A stretch of DNA of 39,534 nt, taken from contig CAMBQQ010000032.1 of NCBI GenBank assembly GCA_945870035.1, positions 1 to 39,534 on the forward strand. The letters run 5' to 3'. The notes under the pieces are model-generated. The model was not told the DNA's origin and did no database searches. It saw nothing but the letters and a program-made list of their open reading frames with translations. Source of the DNA: Rhizobium sp. Q54. GTDB lineage: Bacteria; Pseudomonadota; Alphaproteobacteria; Rhizobiales; Xanthobacteraceae. The position numbers and the translations under genes are program-made. Position 1 is the first letter of the stretch. Every line of letters begins with the position of its first letter. Positions 17,555 through 25,363 of the stretch are shown here, piece by piece.

Positions 17555-18448
17555 ATGGACATCGGCTTCATCGGTCTGGGCAAAATGGGGCAGCCGATGG
17601 CGCGGCGCCTGATCGAAGCCGGCCACAGCCTCGTCATCTACGACACGCGCGCGGAGGCGGCCGCGCCTTTCGTGGCGCTTGGCGCAACGTTGGCCGCATC
17701 ACCTGCCGGAGTCGCCGACAGGGTCGAGACGGTGATGGCCAGCCTGCCGGAGCCGCACATCGTCGAGAGCGTCGCGGCGGGCGAGCGCGGCGTCATCCAC
17801 GGCAAGCGCATCAAGCGCTTTGTCGATCTGTCGACCACCGGCTCGACGGCCGCCGCCGCGATTGCCGCGCAACTCGCCGCAAAGAATATCGCGCAGATCG
17901 ACTCGCCGGTGTCGGGCGGCGTTGCCGGCGCGGTGAAGGGCACGCTTGCGGTGATGGTGTCGGGGCCGCAAGAACACATCGATGTTGTGAAGGATGCGCT
18001 CGGCGTCTTCGGCACGGTGTTCGTCGTTGGCCATGCGCCCGGCATGGCGCAGACCATGAAGCTCGCCAATAATTTTCTCTCCGCCTCCGCGATGGCGGCG
18101 ACCGCCGAGGCCATCGTCATGGGCGTCAAGGCCGGGCTCGATCCGGCAATCATGATCGACGTCATCAATGCCGGCTCCGGCCGCAACACCGCGTCGTCCG
18201 GCAAATTTCCCAACGCCGTATTGCCGCGCACCTTCGACGCCGGCTTCGCCACCGCGCTGATGCTCAAGGATGTGCGGCTATGCCTCGCCGAGGCCAAGGC
18301 CGCTGGCGTGCCAACCGACATGATGGGCATAGTCGCCTCATTGTGGCAGCGGCTCGCCGATGAAATCGGTGCCGACAAGGATTTCACCACCATCATTCAG
18401 CCGGTCGAACGGCGCGCCGGCGTCATCGTCGGCAAAGCGGGGAAATAG
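17555..18448 (+). CDS. 3-hydroxyisobutyrate dehydrogenase-like beta-hydroxyacid dehydrogenase
   Basis: NAD(P)-dependent oxidoreductase of 297 aa of the beta-hydroxyacid dehydrogenase family (3-hydroxyisobutyrate, tartronate semialdehyde and related substrates). It has the N-terminal dinucleotide site GFIGLGKMGQPMARRL (4-19), the substrate-binding loop DSPVSGGVAGAVKGTLAVM (116-134) and catalytic Lys169 in KLANNFL. An acidic Asp30 at the end of the second strand favours NAD over NADP. The start follows GGGACGGAAACGCGGC. The lactonase-like gene begins 2 bases after the stop, so both likely serve one degradation route. The gene diverges from marR with ~130 bases between. The precise hydroxy acid cannot be told from sequence. 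Confidence 0.85.
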   Translation: MDIGFIGLGKMGQPMARRLIEAGHSLVIYDTRAEAAAPFVALGATLAASPAGVADRVETVMASLPEPHIVESVAAGERGVIHGKRIKRFVDLSTTGSTAAAAIAAQLAAKNIAQIDSPVSGGVAGAVKGTLAVMVSGPQEHIDVVKDALGVFGTVFVVGHAPGMAQTMKLANNFLSASAMAATAEAIVMGVKAGLDPAIMIDVINAGSGRNTASSGKFPNAVLPRTFDAGFATALMLKDVRLCLAEAKAAGVPTDMMGIVASLWQRLADEIGADKDFTTIIQPVERRAGVIVGKAGK

Positions 18449-18450
18449 CA

Positions 18451-19248
18451 ATGAGCGATGACGTTCACGAGGTTTTCGCCATCAAGTATGGCGAGCACAT
18501 GCGCAAGCGGTCAGACAATTATGTGTTCGGCGATCCGCACGATGAGATGACCGAACTGACTTACTTCGTCTGGGTCATCAAGGGGCCGCACGGCACCTTC
18601 ATGGTCGATACCGGATTCGACCAAGCAGCGGCGAAAGAACGGGGCCGGCATATCTCGCGCCCGATCGATCAGGGATTGAATGCGATCGGCGTTGATCCTT
18701 CCAAGGTCGATCATGTCATTGCCACGCATTTGCATTGGGATCACGCCGGTAATTACGACATGTTTCCGAATGCGCGCTATCACATTCAGGACGACGAGAT
18801 GGCCTACGCCACTGGCCGCTGCATGTGCCATCCGATGCTGCGCCTTCCGTTCAACGAAAGCGACGTGCATGCGATGGTCAAGAAGGTGTTTGCCTTCCGT
18901 TGCGAGTTTCACGACGGCGCCGACGAACTCGCGCCCGGCATTTCGATCCACAAGATCGGCGGCCACTCCAAGGGCCTGCAATGCGTCAAGGTGAAAACCA
19001 AACGCGGCGATGTCGTACTGGCGTCGGACTGCGCGCATTATTATTCGCACATCGACGAAGCCCGTGTCTTCCCCATCACCTATTCTGTCGCTGACACGCT
19101 CGAGGGCTACAAGAAGCTTTCGAAACTTGCCTCATCGCGCCAGCATATCGTGCCGGGACATGATCCCGATGTGCTGAAACTTTATCCGGCGGCGGCGCCC
19201 GGTCTGGAAGACTGGGTTGTGCGTCTGGATGTGGCGCCGAAGATTTGA
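18451..19248 (+). CDS. metallo-beta-lactamase-fold hydrolase (N-acyl homoserine lactonase family)
   Basis: Protein of 265 aa. The dinuclear zinc site is complete: His93, His95, Asp97 and His98 (THLHWDHAG), His172 (GHSKG), Asp193 (ASDCAHYY) and His237 (PGHDP). MVDTGFD and the overall arrangement are those of the AttM/AiiA lactonase branch, whose members hydrolyse acyl-homoserine lactones or other lactones. It is translationally close (2 bases) to the hydroxyacid dehydrogenase, so a metabolic lactone or ester is at least as plausible as quorum quenching. No LuxI or LuxR genes are nearby. It is followed by a rhizobial palindromic repeat that probably ends the transcript. Confidence 0.87.
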   Translation: MSDDVHEVFAIKYGEHMRKRSDNYVFGDPHDEMTELTYFVWVIKGPHGTFMVDTGFDQAAAKERGRHISRPIDQGLNAIGVDPSKVDHVIATHLHWDHAGNYDMFPNARYHIQDDEMAYATGRCMCHPMLRLPFNESDVHAMVKKVFAFRCEFHDGADELAPGISIHKIGGHSKGLQCVKVKTKRGDVVLASDCAHYYSHIDEARVFPITYSVADTLEGYKKLSKLASSRQHIVPGHDPDVLKLYPAAAPGLEDWVVRLDVAPKI

Positions 19249-19277
19249 CGTTAACGCGAACGCTCGTCACAAACTCC

Positions 19278-19386
19278 GTTCATTCCCGCGCAAGCGGGAA
19301 TCCAGTTCTTCATTTTCTGGGTCCCCGCTCATAGGCGTTCTGAAAGAACGCCGTTCTTCGAACGGCTATGCGCGGGGACGAACGGT
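19278..19386. repeat. dispersed palindromic repeat, copy A
   Basis: Contains ATTCCCGC-GCAA-GCGGGAAT, GTCCCCGC/GCGGGGAC (19321-19328/19372-19379) enclosing GGCGTTCT-GAA-AGAACGCC (19334-19352) and CCGTT-CTTCG-AACGG. The ~48-base right half (19334-19381) recurs almost unchanged at 32971-33018. It lies between convergent genes. Confidence 0.85.
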
Positions 19387-19391
19387 TGTGA

Positions 19392-19952
19392 TTACACCAA
19401 CCCCAGTTCGCCGAACGCATCCTTGTGGTGCTCGGCGCTCTCGGCCGAAAAACAGCAAAAGATCACGCGTCCGAGAATGGGCGAGCGGCCGCGCGAATGA
19501 CTGGCCAGTTCCGACGCCACCGTGCCGACGGCAATGCGCGCGGCGAGGTCCGGCGGAAAGCGGTAGATGCCGGTCGAGATCGCCGGGAAAGCCAGCGAAC
19601 CCAGCGCATGTTTCACGCCGAGATCGAGCGCGTTTTTGTAGCAATTCGCCAGCAGCGCATGCTCGTCGGCGATGCCGCCCATCCACACCGGCCCGACCGC
19701 GTGAATGACCGCGCGCGCTTTCAGGTTATAGCCATGGGTGATTTTAACCTCGCCGGTGTCGCAGCCGCCAAGCGCCCGGCATTCTTCGAGTAGCTCAGGC
19801 CCGGCGGCGCGGTGGATGGCGCCATCGACGCCGCCGCCGCCGAGCAGCGATGAGTTCGCCGCGTTGACGATGGCCGCGACATCGAGCGTGGTGATGTCGG
19901 CGATTTCGATCTCAAGTCGGGATTGGCCAATTTCGGCGAACAGTTCGGTCAT
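19392..19952 (-). CDS. macrodomain protein (O-acetyl-ADP-ribose deacetylase-like)
   Basis: Protein of 186 aa forming a single macro domain of the YmdB/MacroD type. ADP-ribose-binding signatures are intact: ADITTLDVAAIVNAAN (18-33), SLLGGGGVDGAIHRAAG (35-51), the HAVGPVW strand and the phosphate-loop FPAISTGIYRFP. Such proteins remove the acetyl group from O-acetyl-ADP-ribose or ADP-ribose from acidic residues in the cytoplasm. The gene stands alone between two palindromic repeats and its start is the first ATG in frame. No NADAR, DarT or sirtuin gene is nearby, so a toxin-antitoxin role is not indicated. Confidence 0.92.
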   Translation of the reverse strand: MTELFAEIGQSRLEIEIADITTLDVAAIVNAANSSLLGGGGVDGAIHRAAGPELLEECRALGGCDTGEVKITHGYNLKARAVIHAVGPVWMGGIADEHALLANCYKNALDLGVKHALGSLAFPAISTGIYRFPPDLAARIAVGTVASELASHSRGRSPILGRVIFCCFSAESAEHHKDAFGELGLV

Positions 19953-19966
19953 GGGTTGATTCTACT

Positions 19967-20093
19967 CTTGTCCCGGGCGCAGCGCAGCACGTCTTCGTGC
20001 GCGCTGCAGGACCGGGACCTTTCCACATTCGGAGTTTGCTACGGTCCCGGCTCAGCGACGCATCGCTTCGCTCAGCGTCGCGTCCGGGACAAG
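19967..20093. repeat. palindromic repeat with TTGTCCCGG ends
   Basis: The outer arms CTTGTCCCGG (19967) and CCGGGACAAG (to 20093) enclose two further hairpins: GCAGCGCGCACGAAG-type arms near 19981-20010 and CAGCGACGC/GCGTCGCTG-like arms near 20052-20082. It is typical rhizobial intergenic DNA between the macrodomain gene and the patatin gene's 3' end. Confidence 0.7.
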
Positions 20094-20100
20094 AAAGCGG

Positions 20101-21174
20101 CTACCCCCGCTCGGAATAAACCTCGGTCTTGAGATCGACGCTCGAGCGCACCCCGATGTCGTCGAAGTGCTGGTCGAGGAAGCGCCGCGCCGCGCGCTGG
20201 CCGAGCTTGCGCAGCAGTTCCAGCGAGGTGAAATCGTTGCGAAGCTTGGACGACGACGACAGCCGCTCGCCCAGGCCCTCGAGTACGATGCGATGCACGT
20301 TGATGCGGCGGTATTCGTTCGGTCCCGTGCCGTGCGGCAGGCGGCCCTGTTCGATCAGCCGGTTGACGAATTCGATGGCGCGCAGTTCGCCCATCAGGGC
20401 CGAATTGAAGGTGATCTCGTTGACGCGGGCCATGATGTCGCGCGTCGACTGCGGAATCTTCTTCCGCACCAGCGGATTGATCTGGACGATGATGACGTCC
20501 TCGGTGTCGGTGGAGCGGAAGAATGGATACAGCACCGGATTGCCGAGATAGCCGCCGTCCCAATAGGGCACGCCGTCAATTTCCACCGCGCGGAACACGG
20601 CGGGCAAGCAGGCCGAGGCCATCACCGCTTCGGCGGAAATCTTGTCGTGCGGAAAAATATGCAGCCGCCCGGTTTGCACATTGGTGGCGGCAATGAAAAT
20701 CGGCCGCGCGTCCGCGCGCAATGCGTCGAAATCGACGAAGCGTTCGATTAGATCCTTGAGCGGATTGATGTTGAGCGGGTTGAGATCGTAGGGCGACAGA
20801 TACTGCGACCAGGCGGACAGCCAGTTGAAGGTCGGCGAGCCGGCCGCCGGCAGCAGAGAGAACAGCCGGTCGGTGACCGCGCGCTGCACCGCCGGCAGAT
20901 CGCCGCCGAGGCTGGCGGCGCGCCAGAATTCGGCTAGCCGCTTGCGGGCTTCCTCGGGCCCGCTGCGAAGGCCGTCGGCCAGCATTACCGCATTGACTGC
21001 GCCGGCTGAGGTGCCGGAAATGCCTTCGACCGTCAGCCTTCCGTCTTCGAGCAGATGATCGAGCACACCCCAGGTGAAGGCGCCATGCGCGCCGCCGCCT
21101 TGCAGCGCCAGATTGATCCGTTTCGGCTTGGGCGGCTTGTCGCCGCCGAGCGCACGCGCGAGGAAATCGATCAT
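20101..21174 (-). CDS. patatin-like phospholipase / acyl hydrolase
   Basis: Protein of 357 aa with the complete patatin catalytic dyad. The oxyanion loop LQGGGAHGAF lies at 25-33, the nucleophile elbow GISGTSAG at 51-58 with Ser56, and Asp206 in WDGGYLGN. After the core there is a C-terminal helical extension (~250-357) of the type found in this bacterial subgroup. The ATG at 21174 gives MIDFLARALGGDK; the longer open frame overlaps bdhA and was rejected. It starts 10 bases after the bdhA stop. Some patatin-family proteins are PHB depolymerases (known from haloarchaea), and the pairing with 3-hydroxybutyrate dehydrogenase makes intracellular PHB or oligomer hydrolysis a sensible guess. Phospholipid hydrolysis remains possible. 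Confidence 0.88.
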   Translation of the reverse strand: MIDFLARALGGDKPPKPKRINLALQGGGAHGAFTWGVLDHLLEDGRLTVEGISGTSAGAVNAVMLADGLRSGPEEARKRLAEFWRAASLGGDLPAVQRAVTDRLFSLLPAAGSPTFNWLSAWSQYLSPYDLNPLNINPLKDLIERFVDFDALRADARPIFIAATNVQTGRLHIFPHDKISAEAVMASACLPAVFRAVEIDGVPYWDGGYLGNPVLYPFFRSTDTEDVIIVQINPLVRKKIPQSTRDIMARVNEITFNSALMGELRAIEFVNRLIEQGRLPHGTGPNEYRRINVHRIVLEGLGERLSSSSKLRNDFTSLELLRKLGQRAARRFLDQHFDDIGVRSSVDLKTEVYSERG

Positions 21175-21184
21175 CGTGTTCCGA

Positions 21185-21967
21185 TCACTGCGCCACCCAG
21201 CCGCCATCGATCGAATAGGCCGAGCCGGTGATCGACGCGGCGCCGTCGCTGCACAGGAACACCGCCAGCGCGCCGATGTTCTCAGGCTTGGTGAATTGAT
21301 GCATCGGCTGCTTTTCGGACAGTAGCGCGATTTCGGCCTCGCGGTTTGACTGGCCGGAGGCTTGCGCGCGCGCATCGATCTGCTTCTGCACCAAAGGCGT
21401 CAGCACCCAGCCCGGGCAAATCGCATTGCAGGTGATGCCGTCGTTCGCCGCTTCAATCGCCACCACCTTGGTCATGCCGACGATGCCGTGTTTGGCGGCG
21501 ACGTAAGCCACCTTCTGCGCGCTCGCCACCAACCCATGCGCCGAGGCGATGTTGATGATGCGGCCCCATTTGCGCTTCTTCATGCCGGGGATGGCGGCGC
21601 GAATGCCGTGAAACGCCGACGACAGGTTTATGGCGATGACCGCATCCCATTTGTCGACCGGGAAATCCTCGATCGAGGCGACATGCTGGATGCCGGCATT
21701 GTTGACCAGCACATCGAGCGCGCCGAATTCCTTTTCCGTCGTTGCGATCATCGCCGCGATTTCAGCCGGCTTCGACATATCGGCCGGCGAATACAGCGCC
21801 TTGATGCCGAATTCTTTTTCGAGGCCGGCGCGTTCCTTCTCGATCGCGTCCTTGTCGCCAAAGCCGTTGAGCATGATGTTGGCGCCGTCGGCGGCCAGCG
21901 CGCGCGCGGTGGCGAGCCCGATGCCGGAGGTGGAACCGGTGACCAGTGCGGTTTTGCCTTTGAGCAT
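21185..21967 (-). CDS. bdhA: 3-hydroxybutyrate dehydrogenase
   Basis: Short-chain dehydrogenase of 260 aa that oxidises (R)-3-hydroxybutyrate to acetoacetate with NAD, the step after PHB depolymerisation. Visible features: the cofactor motif TGSTSGIG (10-17), NNAG (89-92), the catalytic set Ser142, Tyr155 and Lys159 (NIASAHGLV and YVAAKHG), and the conserved bdhA string CPGWVLTPLVQKQI (~190) with a C-terminal SIDGGWVAQ. This string separates BDH from general reductases. It is the first gene of a minus-strand pair with the patatin gene and diverges from the Fur-family gene across ~150 bases. Confidence 0.93.
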   Translation of the reverse strand: MLKGKTALVTGSTSGIGLATARALAADGANIMLNGFGDKDAIEKERAGLEKEFGIKALYSPADMSKPAEIAAMIATTEKEFGALDVLVNNAGIQHVASIEDFPVDKWDAVIAINLSSAFHGIRAAIPGMKKRKWGRIINIASAHGLVASAQKVAYVAAKHGIVGMTKVVAIEAANDGITCNAICPGWVLTPLVQKQIDARAQASGQSNREAEIALLSEKQPMHQFTKPENIGALAVFLCSDGAASITGSAYSIDGGWVAQ

Positions 21968-22035
21968 GAAAGTCCTCTATTCCGTGCGGCCGGGGCCGGG
22001 TGTCTGGAGGCGCGCTGGAACCTGCCTCTATTCTT

Positions 22036-22048
22036 ATTGCAGTGCAAT
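22036..22048. promoter_or_regulatory. small palindrome in the bdhA/zur divergent region
   Basis: ATTGCA-G-TGCAAT, perfect arms with a one-base centre, followed by an AT-rich stretch. It could be an operator for either divergent gene. It does not match the rhizobial Zur-box pattern (TGTTATA-type) that I know. Confidence 0.3.
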
Positions 22049-22116
22049 ATATATGTAGGAGATGGCGCGATTCAGGCCCCCATAGGGTAGACTTGAGTAT
22101 CAGGACGGAGCGGACA

Positions 22117-22626
22117 TTGGTCAAAGGCACACAGAAGAAGTCCCCCGCGCGCGCGGTGTTCCCGACGCCGGGACACGATCATGACCGCTGCGCCAGCGAC
22201 GCCATCGCCCATGCCGAGGCGACCTGCGCCGCGCACAAGGAAAAACTGACGCCGATTCGCCGCCGCGTCCTGGAAGCGCTTCTGGCCAGCCATGCGCCGC
22301 TCGGCGCCTATGAACTGATCGACCGGCTGGCCGATGCTGGCGCGCGCCCGGCGCCGATCACCATTTACCGCGCGCTCGATTTCCTGCGCGAGCAGGGGCT
22401 GGTTCACAGAATCGAAAGCCGCAACGCCTTCATCGCCTGCGCGCATAATCACGCCAGCGGCGACCCGGTGGTGTTTCTCATTTGCGAAAAATGCGGCGCG
22501 GTCGGCGAAGCGGCGTCAGCCGCCGTCGCCGATACGATCAAAAGCGCGTCACGCGCCGCCGGTTTCACGCCGAAAACGCCGGTGATCGAAATCTCCGGCA
22601 TCTGCGTGAATTGCAAGGCGGCTTAG
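22117..22626 (+). CDS. zur: Fur-family regulator, Zur type
   Basis: Zinc uptake-type repressor of 169 aa. Domain order is Fur-like: winged helix from about 40 (LTPIRRRVLEALLASHAPLGAYELIDRL, then ITIYRALDFL), the hinge LVHRIESRNAFIACAH, and two Cys pairs (CEKCG and CVNCK) for structural zinc. The His/Cys-rich N-terminus (GHDHDRCASD) and lack of the Fur HHDH-type motif favour Zur. The start is a TTG at 22117 with GGACGGAG six bases ahead; no ATG or GTG in frame has such a site, and the longer frame starts inside the divergent promoter. No znuABC genes are in the window. The symbol is assigned by family resemblance. Confidence 0.75.
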   Translation: MVKGTQKKSPARAVFPTPGHDHDRCASDAIAHAEATCAAHKEKLTPIRRRVLEALLASHAPLGAYELIDRLADAGARPAPITIYRALDFLREQGLVHRIESRNAFIACAHNHASGDPVVFLICEKCGAVGEAASAAVADTIKSASRAAGFTPKTPVIEISGICVNCKAA

Positions 22627-22635
22627 GTTTTCTCT

Positions 22636-22661
22636 GTCGTCCCCGCGAAGGCGGGGACGAC
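22636..22661. repeat. short palindromic repeat / possible terminator
   Basis: GTCGTCCCCGC-GAAG-GCGGGGACGAC, an 11-bp perfect hairpin 10 bases after the zur stop. No T-run follows. The same arm sequence occurs in the other dispersed repeats of this window. Confidence 0.75.
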
Positions 22662-22712
22662 AAAGCGAGTAGCGCTGCGCTAGAACAAAAATTCTTCCGC
22701 CGGAATTCTGCT

Positions 22713-23621
22713 TTGTCTTCAACGCCCACCCCCCACCACACCACGCGGCCGCTCGACGCCGTGGCCATCGCGCTCACCGTGCTGCTGTGTCTGTCCTGGG
22801 GCTTCAACCAGGTCGCGGTGAAGCTGGCGATCCACGACATCCCGCCGCTGCTGCAGGGCGCGATCCGTTCGCTCGTCGCCGTCGTCATCGTCGCGCTGTG
22901 GTGCGCCTTGCGCGGCATCCCGCTGTTCACGCGCGACGGCACGTTGTGGTCCGGCCTCGCCGCCGGCTTCATGTTCGGCATTGAGTTCATCTGCATCTAT
23001 CAGGGCCTCGCCTACACGACGGCGACGCGCGCGGTGCTGTTTCTCTATCTCGCGCCGTTCTTCGTCGTGCTCGGCGCGCGCGTGTTCCTGCCCGCCAATC
23101 GTTTCAAGCTCTGGCAATGGCTTGGGCTCTGCCTGTCGTTTGCCGGCATGCTGGTCGCGTTCGGCTTGCCGACGCCTGCGCTCGATCCGCGCCAGACGCT
23201 CGGCGACGTGCTCTTGGTCGGCGGCGCACTGACCTGGGCGATTACCACGCTGGTCGTCAAGGCGAGCCGCCTCAATACGGTGTCGCCGGAAAAAGTGATC
23301 CTCTACCAGTTGATGGTCTCCGGCCCGATGCTGGCGCTCGGCGCTTTTGCCGCGGGCGAGTCAGTGACACATTGGCCGGATGCGGTGGCGCTCGGCTCGC
23401 TGGCCTACCAGACCGTCTGGGTTGCCAGTGTCACTTTTGTGATCTGGTTTGCGCTGATCAAAAAATATTCGACGAACCGGCTGTCGGCATTCACCTTCCT
23501 GGCGCCTTTATTCGGGGTCGCCGCCGGCCATCTGGTGCTGGGCGACCCGCTGACGCCCGCTTTTATCGCCGCCGTGGCGCTGGTCGCGGGCGGCCTTATA
23601 TTGGTGAACAGGACGCGTTGA
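22713..23621 (+). CDS. DMT-superfamily (EamA) permease
   Basis: Inner-membrane protein of about 302 aa with ten predicted hydrophobic segments in two EamA repeats, e.g. IALTVLLCLSWGFNQVAVKLAI, VVIVALWCALRGIP and GVAAGHLVLGDPLTP. Members move small metabolites in or out. The substrate is not deducible. The true start is uncertain. The chosen TTG at 22713 follows CCGGAAT at a suitable distance, and everything upstream in frame is palindromic repeat DNA and zur in another frame. A GTG at 22761 would truncate the first helix. It follows zur, but the repeat between them argues against strict co-transcription. Confidence 0.82.
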   Translation: MSSTPTPHHTTRPLDAVAIALTVLLCLSWGFNQVAVKLAIHDIPPLLQGAIRSLVAVVIVALWCALRGIPLFTRDGTLWSGLAAGFMFGIEFICIYQGLAYTTATRAVLFLYLAPFFVVLGARVFLPANRFKLWQWLGLCLSFAGMLVAFGLPTPALDPRQTLGDVLLVGGALTWAITTLVVKASRLNTVSPEKVILYQLMVSGPMLALGAFAAGESVTHWPDAVALGSLAYQTVWVASVTFVIWFALIKKYSTNRLSAFTFLAPLFGVAAGHLVLGDPLTPAFIAAVALVAGGLILVNRTR

Positions 23622-23665
23622 CCGCCTAATATAAGTCTGGCACTCCGGTGCGGTCAGGATCCCTT

Positions 23666-24904
23666 ATGAGCACGCAATCACGTCATAAAACGGTCGCAGT
23701 GGATGTCGGCGGCGTTGCCGTCGGCGGCGGTGCGCCGATTGTCGTGCAGTCGATGACCAATACCGACACGGCGGACGCCGAGGGCACCGCGCGGCAAGTC
23801 GCCGCGCTGGCGCGTGCCGGGTCCGAACTGGTGCGTATCACCGTCGATCGCCCCGAGGCGGCGGACGCCGTGCCGCGCATCAAGGAACGACTCGCGCAGA
23901 TGAACGTGACGGTGCCGATCGTCGGCGACTTTCACTACAACGGCCACACGCTGCTCAACGATTATCCGGCCATGGCCGAGGCGCTCGACAAATATCGCAT
24001 CAATCCCGGCAACGTCGGCTTCAAGAACAAGCGCGATCCGCAATTTACCCAGATCGTCGAGATGGCGATCAAGCACGGCAAGCCGGTGCGCATCGGCGTT
24101 AACTGGGGTTCGCTTGATCAGGAACTGCTGACCAAGTTAATGGACGAGAATTCGGCCTCCGCCTCTCCCATTGGCGCGCGCGAAGTCACGCACGAAGCCA
24201 TGGTGCAGTCGGCGCTGCTGTCGGCGGCGCGCGCCGAGGAGATCGGCCTGCCGAAGAACCGCATCATTCTCTCGGCCAAGGTTTCCGCCGTGCAGGATCT
24301 GATCGCGGTCTATACCGAACTGGCGCGCCGCTCCGATTACGCCTTGCATCTCGGCTTGACCGAAGCCGGCATGGGCTCGAAGGGCATCGTTGCCTCGTCC
24401 GCGGCAATGGGCGTGCTGCTGCAACAGGGCATCGGCGACACCGTGCGCGTGTCGCTGACGCCGGAGCCGAATGGCGACCGCACATTGGAAGTCCAGGTCG
24501 CGCAGGAATTGCTGCAGACCATGGGCTTGCGCACTTTCGTGCCTTTGGTCGCGGCGTGTCCCGGTTGCGGTCGCACCACCTCGACGACGTTTCAGGAACT
24601 CGCCGCCGACATCCAGGGCTTCATCCGCACCTCGATGCCGGAATGGAAGACTCGCTATCCCGGCGTCGAAACGTTGAACGTCGCGGTGATGGGCTGCATC
24701 GTCAACGGTCCGGGCGAATCGAAGCACGCCGACATCGGCATCTCATTGCCCGGCACCGGCGAAACCCCGACCGCGCCGGTTTTCGTCGACGGCAAGAAAG
24801 TGGCGACCTTGCGCGGGCCGAGCCTCACCACCGATTTCAAGAAGATGGTGATCGATTACATCGAGCGCCGGTTTGGCACCGGCAACCGCACGGCCGCCGA
24901 ATGA
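23666..24904 (+). CDS. ispG: 4-hydroxy-3-methylbut-2-en-1-yl diphosphate synthase
   Basis: Iron-sulfur enzyme of 412 aa of the MEP isoprenoid pathway. It converts MEcPP to HMBPP using reduced flavodoxin or ferredoxin. The N-terminal TIM barrel ([27 protein letters not shown] and RINPGNVG with its phosphate contacts) is followed by the C-terminal cluster domain. The [4Fe-4S] ligands are Cys298, Cys301 (ACPGCGRTT) and Cys344 ([11 protein letters not shown]), with Glu351 as fourth ligand. The ATG at 23666 gives the typical short N-terminus and has AGGAT ahead. FPP synthase, a downstream isoprenoid step, lies 460 bases away on the other strand. Confidence 0.97.
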   Translation: MSTQSRHKTVAVDVGGVAVGGGAPIVVQSMTNTDTADAEGTARQVAALARAGSELVRITVDRPEAADAVPRIKERLAQMNVTVPIVGDFHYNGHTLLNDYPAMAEALDKYRINPGNVGFKNKRDPQFTQIVEMAIKHGKPVRIGVNWGSLDQELLTKLMDENSASASPIGAREVTHEAMVQSALLSAARAEEIGLPKNRIILSAKVSAVQDLIAVYTELARRSDYALHLGLTEAGMGSKGIVASSAAMGVLLQQGIGDTVRVSLTPEPNGDRTLEVQVAQELLQTMGLRTFVPLVAACPGCGRTTSTTFQELAADIQGFIRTSMPEWKTRYPGVETLNVAVMGCIVNGPGESKHADIGISLPGTGETPTAPVFVDGKKVATLRGPSLTTDFKKMVIDYIERRFGTGNRTAAE

Positions 24905-24914
24905 GCGTTACATC

Positions 24915-25346
24915 TTGAAAGCAAAGCCGTTTCTGATCGGATTCTTGTGCGTCGTGCTGGCATTGGTCGCCGGCTCGATCTATCTCGCTGCCACCACTGA
25001 TCGCGCCGACAAGGCGCTTGTCGCCATCGCTTCGCCCGACGGCAAGTACAAGGCGGTGCGGCTGACTGTGTCGAACGACACGCCGGTGAATTTCTGCGTC
25101 GACACGATCGCGATTTTCCTCACCGTCTATCCGGACAGCTTCGTGTCCAGCAACAGCGCCTATCAGGTCTATACTGCGCCCTGTGCCGCGCCGGCCAAGC
25201 GCAATGCCTTTCCAAAAATCGAATGGCTGGCCAACAACAAGGTGCAAATCACTTATTCGCCGGAGCCCGGCGTCGGCAAGGCCCCGCGCCTGAAAGAGCG
25301 CGACATGTCGCTGTTCGTTGATATTGATTATGTGAGGGTGGAGTAG
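24915..25346 (+). CDS. membrane-anchored hypothetical protein
   Basis: Protein of about 143 aa, not recognised. It has a single N-terminal hydrophobic segment (FLIGFLCVVLALVAGSIYLAA, residues 5-25 approx.) acting as anchor or uncleaved signal. A soluble, probably periplasmic domain with strands SPDGKYKAVRLTVSN and KIEWLANNKVQITYSPEPG follows, the latter pattern resembling small beta-sandwich domains. Two Cys residues (about 61 and 91) may form a disulfide. The proposed start is a TTG at 24915, 10 bases after ispG, with only a weak Shine-Dalgarno; no better start exists. It is transcribed with ispG and ends just before the convergent FPP synthase gene. Confidence 0.6.
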   Translation: MKAKPFLIGFLCVVLALVAGSIYLAATTDRADKALVAIASPDGKYKAVRLTVSNDTPVNFCVDTIAIFLTVYPDSFVSSNSAYQVYTAPCAAPAKRNAFPKIEWLANNKVQITYSPEPGVGKAPRLKERDMSLFVDIDYVRVE

Positions 25347-25363
25347 GCTGCCTGCCCTTGCCT

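Noticed and set aside
18451-19248. Quorum-quenching island
   Set aside because: No LuxI/LuxR genes nearby; metabolic partner gene two bases upstream.
19392-19952. Macrodomain protein as DarG-type antitoxin or phage defence factor
   Set aside because: No DarT or other toxin neighbour; flanked by palindromic repeats and ordinary metabolic genes.
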